DNA from: Bdellovibrio sp. ZAP7
GTDB taxonomy: Bacteria; Bdellovibrionota; UBA1018; CAIMNF01
NCBI GenBank assembly: GCA_945874535.1
Contig: CAMCGZ010000011.1
Span: 1-64,000 of the forward strand
Direction of reading: 5' to 3'
DNA: 64,000 nucleotides
Part shown: piece after piece, positions 61,561-64,000 of the stretch
Position numbering within the stretch: position 1 is the stretch's first letter
Layout of the letters: every line of letters begins with the position of its first letter
Notes under the pieces: generated by a model
Told to the model about the DNA's origin: nothing
The model's database searches: none
The model's input: only the letters and a program-made list of their open reading frames with translations
Made by a program: the position numbers and the translations under genes

Positions 61561-62472
61561 TCAGAGCTGCACGGTTCCTGCAAAGACTTGCTTGGCCACT
61601 CGATAAGTATTGGCATAGGCCCGAACGCTGAGCTCAATGGGTTTTGCGTAGCCCCCGCCGAGCGCAAGCGAAACTGGAATCCCTGCCCGGCGGGCGTACG
61701 AGAGCACGAGCTCATCCCGCTTCATGAGGCCATCGAACGTGAGATGGAGTTTGCCCAAGGTATCTTCTTTGAGCGGGTCGACTCCCATCTGATAAAAAAT
61801 ATAATCCGGATCAAAGCGCCTGATCTCAATGAGTCCGTCAGCGAGGTGCTCGAGATATGCCTCATCCTCGGTGCCATCGGGGAGGGCGATGTCGAGGTGG
61901 GAAGGAATTTTCACGAAAGGGTAGTTCTTTTCACCGTGCATGCTGAAGATGAAGACCCCCTCATCCTGCCGAAGGATGCTCGAGTTGCCATTCCCCTGGT
62001 GCACATCGAGATCGATGATTGCAATTCTCTTGGCCAATCCATCGCGCTTCATGAGTCGGGTGGCCACTGCAAGATCGTTGAACACGCAGTACCCTTCGCC
62101 GCGGTCGGCGTGCGAGTGATGGGTGCCGCCCGCAAGGTTTCCCGCGATGCCTTCTTTCAGCGCATCTTTCATGGCTGCCAAGGCGCCTCCCACTGAGGCA
62201 CAGCTTCGATCATAAAGCCCGGTGCTCCAGGGAAAGCCCAAGCGCTTCAGGTTTTGCTCACTGATCGAGCCGGTTCGCATTCCTTCGATGTATCCAGCCG
62301 TGTGGGCAAGGGCTAGGGTTTCGGGTGGGGTGAGCGGGCTTTCTTTCAGTTCCGAGGGGTGGATGAGGTTCTCGGCGAGGAGAAGATCCCGTAGCATCCG
62401 GTATTTTTCGATCGGAAACCGATGACCCGGAGGAAGCGGAAGAGTGTAGTGATCGGAATAATAGACGTTCAT
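61561..62472 (-). CDS. Histone-deacetylase-superfamily (acetoin-utilisation/polyamine deacetylase type) hydrolase
   Basis: This 303-residue zinc hydrolase has GGTHHSHADRGEGYCVFNDLAVA (the His-His pair and GYCVFND), AIIDLDVHQGNGN (zinc Asp and His), FSMHGEKNYPF and LALGGGYAKP. It removes acetyl groups from acetylated amines or protein lysines; the natural substrate is unknown. It is transcribed away from a 290-bp structured non-coding segment and tRNA-Arg. No good Shine-Dalgarno is visible upstream of the ATG. Confidence 0.94.
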   Translation of the reverse strand: MNVYYSDHYTLPLPPGHRFPIEKYRMLRDLLLAENLIHPSELKESPLTPPETLALAHTAGYIEGMRTGSISEQNLKRLGFPWSTGLYDRSCASVGGALAAMKDALKEGIAGNLAGGTHHSHADRGEGYCVFNDLAVATRLMKRDGLAKRIAIIDLDVHQGNGNSSILRQDEGVFIFSMHGEKNYPFVKIPSHLDIALPDGTEDEAYLEHLADGLIEIRRFDPDYIFYQMGVDPLKEDTLGKLHLTFDGLMKRDELVLSYARRAGIPVSLALGGGYAKPIELSVRAYANTYRVAKQVFAGTVQL

Positions 62473-62513
62473 AGGAATAGTGTGGATTTGTCCGTTGCTT
62501 CGGTGAAGTTCAT

Positions 62514-62701
62514 GGTTTCACGGACGGAATCGGTTAGAAAGGCATGAATCAGGTAAGGGTTCGGCCAAGCGCTCGGGCTCACGTCACGTTCGCCCTCCGC
62601 CTGGCCACCTCGTAAACCTCTGACTCGCCTCACGCTCGTCAGCAGGCCGTATGGCCTGACGGTTTACTCGCTTCTCACCCTTTCGAGTCCACCGTGAAAA
62701 C
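62514..62701. other. Highly structured non-coding segment, candidate ncRNA or DNA element
   Basis: No coding signal. An outer stem TTTCACGG/CCGTGAAA (62516-62523 and 62692-62699) encloses two modules. Hairpin A: GGCCA.GCG...GGGC (62563-62578) pairs with GCCC..CGC.TGGCC (62592-62606). Module B is a three-way junction: GTAAACC (62612-62618) with GGTTTAC (62661-62667), inside which CTGAC/GTCAG (62620-62624, 62638-62642) and CAGGCC-GTAT-GGCCTG (62643-62658) sit side by side. The strand is unknown. This segment and the adjacent hairpin fill the 290-bp gap between the deacetylase and tRNA genes. Confidence 0.55.
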
Positions 62702-62753
62702 GTACAAACAGAAAAGGCCACTTTCTATCGAAAGCAGCCTTTTCTGTTTGTAC
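62702..62753 (-). terminator. 17-bp perfect hairpin downstream of tRNA-Arg
   Basis: GTACAAACAGAAAAGGC (62702-62718) and GCCTTTTCTGTTTGTAC (62737-62753) form a perfect 17-bp stem with an inner CTTTC/GAAAG pair. It lies 10 bp past the tRNA 3' end; on the minus strand a short GTTTTC follows, so terminator or processing function is likely. Confidence 0.65.
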
Positions 62754-62762
62754 AAAATTTAA

Positions 62763-62840
62763 TGGCGGACCCGAAAGGGTTCGAACCTATGACCTCTTGA
62801 TCCGTAGTCAAGTGCTCTAATCCAACTGAGCTACGGGTCC
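62763..62840 (-). tRNA. tRNA-Arg (anticodon ACG), CCA encoded
   Basis: This is a 78-nt cloverleaf on the minus strand. Acceptor GGACCCG pairs with CGGGTCC; anticodon arm CTTGA-CTACGGA-TCAAG has anticodon ACG (read as ICG, decoding CGU/CGC/CGA); T-loop TTCGAAC; discriminator G and encoded CCA at the 3' end. One T-T mismatch in the T stem. Its promoter is upstream and a long hairpin lies downstream. Confidence 0.95.
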
Positions 62841-62856
62841 GCACTGAGAGACGCCC

Positions 62857-62885
62857 AATCTAACTGAATCCCTCGATTTTATCAA
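62857..62885 (-). promoter_or_regulatory. tRNA-Arg promoter
   Basis: On the minus strand TTGATA (62880-62885), 17 bp and TAGATT (62857-62862), about 16 bp before the tRNA 5' end. Confidence 0.8.
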
Positions 62886-62886
62886 T

Positions 62887-62915
62887 TTGATTTTCATCGG
62901 GGCATTTGAGAATCT
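62887..62915 (+). promoter_or_regulatory. Promoter of the lipoprotein gene, leaderless geometry, back-to-back with the tRNA promoter
   Basis: TTGATT (62887-62892), 17 bp and GAATCT (62910-62915), then 6 bases to the ATG at 62922. Its -35 box starts 2 bp from that of the tRNA promoter on the other strand. Confidence 0.6.
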
Positions 62916-62921
62916 CAAGCC

Positions 62922-63347
62922 ATGCTCCGCACCCCGAAGCCAAGCCGGATTTTTTTACAAGTGCCTGTAATGGCATTAGTTTTTTTGGCCTCTTGCGGAT
63001 TCAGTCCCACGCCCACTCCTTCAACCACCTGCGCGGCCTCCTCGGCCGAGATCGCGGTTTACGACGGGGGGATGCAGCGCATGTGCGGGTGTGCCGAGGG
63101 GGCAAGTGGGGTGTTCACTTCCGGGCAGGGCTTGGTTTGCACGGTGCCGGCAGGAACCAGTGTGTTTTTCCGTTACCCGGGTATCGTCCAGTCTCATCAG
63201 GTGGTGATTGCCACACAAACCACTTTCCCGGTTCGTTCCGCAGGGTCCGGAGTGACGCAGTCGGACGCCTGGACCTTCAACTCGAGTGGATCGTTTACCT
63301 TTTCAGATTCTTTCACTAGCATAGGGGGCACGATCATCGTGCTATAA
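62922..63347 (+). CDS. Lipoprotein of unknown function
   Basis: This 141-residue protein has a type II signal peptide with lipobox LASC (Cys25) after a basic n-region. The mature domain has a CGC motif (RMCGCAEG) and a beta-rich end (GTSVFFRYPGIVQSHQVV, GSFTFSDSFTSIGGTIIVL) whose shape recalls a cupredoxin, but the expected Cys/His/Met copper ligands are not complete. Membrane-anchored in the envelope. Leaderless start is predicted. Confidence 0.72.
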   Translation: MLRTPKPSRIFLQVPVMALVFLASCGFSPTPTPSTTCAASSAEIAVYDGGMQRMCGCAEGASGVFTSGQGLVCTVPAGTSVFFRYPGIVQSHQVVIATQTTFPVRSAGSGVTQSDAWTFNSSGSFTFSDSFTSIGGTIIVL

Positions 63348-63356
63348 GGAGATCAT

Positions 63357-63563
63357 ATGAAATTGAATGTCGGTAACTTGGAAAGCTTTTTCAGGATTTT
63401 CACAGGCGTAGTCCTGCTTTTTTGCGCTCTCTACGGATTCATCGGACAGTGGGGATTTGTGGGCGCAGCACTGATCGGCACAGGCATGGCTCGTTTTTGC
63501 CCGCTGACAGCCCTGTTGGGTATCAACACTTACCGTTGCGAAGGTCAGAGCGACTCCCACTGA
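63357..63563 (+). CDS. DUF2892 (YgaP-type) small membrane protein
   Basis: This 68-residue protein begins MKLNVGNLESFFRIFTGVVLL and ends with GMARFCPLTALLGINTYRC, matching the DUF2892 pattern 'MK.NVG..DR..R...G' and 'CPlY.llGi.T'. Two transmembrane helices. Such modules occur next to rhodanese domains; here it stands alone. Ribosome site AAGGAG is 6 bases before the ATG, and the gene lies 9 bp after the lipoprotein gene. Confidence 0.85.
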   Translation: MKLNVGNLESFFRIFTGVVLLFCALYGFIGQWGFVGAALIGTGMARFCPLTALLGINTYRCEGQSDSH

Positions 63564-63635
63564 TTTTCAAGGACTGTTTTTTTTGTTGACCCGGTTTCGG
63601 TGTGAAGAGCCCCTTAACCGGGCTACAATAAATGG

Positions 63636-64000
63636 ATGTCCTATCCTCGGTTCTCATTTCAGCAATCCGTGCTCTTCATCGATGACCAAAGCAAATTCGA
63701 GAATCTGGTCCGGAACGGTCTTCTGGGGCTCAATGCCCAGTACGAGTTCTGCCCGAGCCGGGTGGGTGCGGCGATGGAGCGACTCGAGTCTGAGACTCCT
63801 GATTTGATCGTCTCCACTTTGGAATACAAAGAGGGTACCGTGCTCGATTTTGTCGGAAAAAACCGTGAATTCCTGTCTCAGGTCCCGTCGATTTATCTGA
63901 GTGAGCCTCACACGGTGGATCTCGAGGCTGAGCTGGCCAAGCTCGGTGAGTTCAATGTCATGGAGCGGAAGCGTGACCCACTGGACCTCATCCGCAAAAT
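63636..64000 (+). CDS. Receiver-domain-like protein, 5' part only
   Basis: The first 121 residues are in the window, beginning MSYPRFSFQQSVLFIDDQ. VLFIDDQ.. (acidic pair near 16-17), PDLIVSTLEY near 56-65 and a following hydrophobic strand resemble a CheY-like receiver, but the expected phospho-Asp position is Ser/Thr (IVSTLE), so it may be a pseudo-receiver. TACAAT lies 6 bases before the ATG and no Shine-Dalgarno is present. It runs off the right edge. Confidence 0.65.
   Translation, partial: MSYPRFSFQQSVLFIDDQSKFENLVRNGLLGLNAQYEFCPSRVGAAMERLESETPDLIVSTLEYKEGTVLDFVGKNREFLSQVPSIYLSEPHTVDLEAELAKLGEFNVMERKRDPLDLIRK

Noticed and set aside
62612-62667. Integron attC site
   Set aside because: GTAAACC/GGTTTAC does not match the attC core (RYYYAAC/GTTRRRY), and no integrase or cassette array is present.
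62922-63347. Cupredoxin (plastocyanin-like copper protein)
   Set aside because: The overall strand pattern is suggestive, but the C-terminal Cys-x-His-x-Met ligand set is absent, so only 'lipoprotein' is called.

Overview
The window looks like chromosomal DNA of a flagellated Gram-negative bacterium, most likely a Bdellovibrionota/Oligoflexia-type organism. This is inferred from gene content, not from any 16S comparison: three tandem 'MGLR.NTN' flagellins, a three-gene SdhCAB with a one-subunit cytochrome b, AmpG, a SUI1/YciH protein, many small exported proteins and secreted peptidases, and a moderately GC-rich, densely packed genome. I see no prophage, insertion sequence, CRISPR array or rRNA operon. 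About 75 protein genes, one tRNA and a 6S RNA can be supported.

Layout. 1-2 kb (minus): nadC (partial), rph and a response-regulator gene, chained by 4-bp overlaps. 2.06-2.23 kb: 6S RNA. 2.3-6.6 kb: a conserved unknown, an RmlD-like SDR whose expected catalytic Tyr is Leu, and three tandem flagellins. 6.9 kb: a 23-residue AKKK-repeat peptide gene with its own promoter and strong terminator. 7-16 kb: pyrD, rnr, ubiB-like kinase, GNAT, tkt, exbBD. 16-19 kb: two tiny genes (one resembling the FliG-binding tail of FliF), two PilZ genes and a GYF-domain membrane protein. 19-25 kb: arginase-family enzyme, glpK, radA, ligA. 25-29 kb: envelope beta-barrel protein, HTH regulator, patatin, LysR. 29-33 kb: sdhCAB. 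33-44 kb: PPTase, MFS, copA with two companions, HI0933-family flavoprotein, methyltransferases, ampG, alkB. 44-49.5 kb: PAP2 protein, subtilase, and a tightly overlapping operon of small exported and membrane proteins ending in YceI. 49.5-53.6 kb: two exported unknowns, clostripain-like peptidase, OMP barrel. 53.6-57.4 kb: YwqK-repeat protein, TetR, fatty-acid-hydroxylase-type enzyme, SDR. 57.6-64 kb: RRM protein, papain-like protease, SUI1, DoxX, a frameshifted exported gene, HDAC-family deacetylase, a structured non-coding segment, tRNA-Arg, a lipoprotein, a DUF2892-type protein and a partial response regulator.

Two things stand out. First, at least seven genes have a sigma70-like -35/-10 pair placed so that transcription should begin at or within a few bases of the start codon, with no Shine-Dalgarno sequence, whereas other genes have textbook GGAGG sites. 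This predicts considerable leaderless initiation. Second, the 190 bp between the deacetylase gene and tRNA-Arg folds into an outer stem, a long hairpin and a three-way junction. It encodes no protein I can see and is the best candidate here for an undescribed RNA or DNA element.
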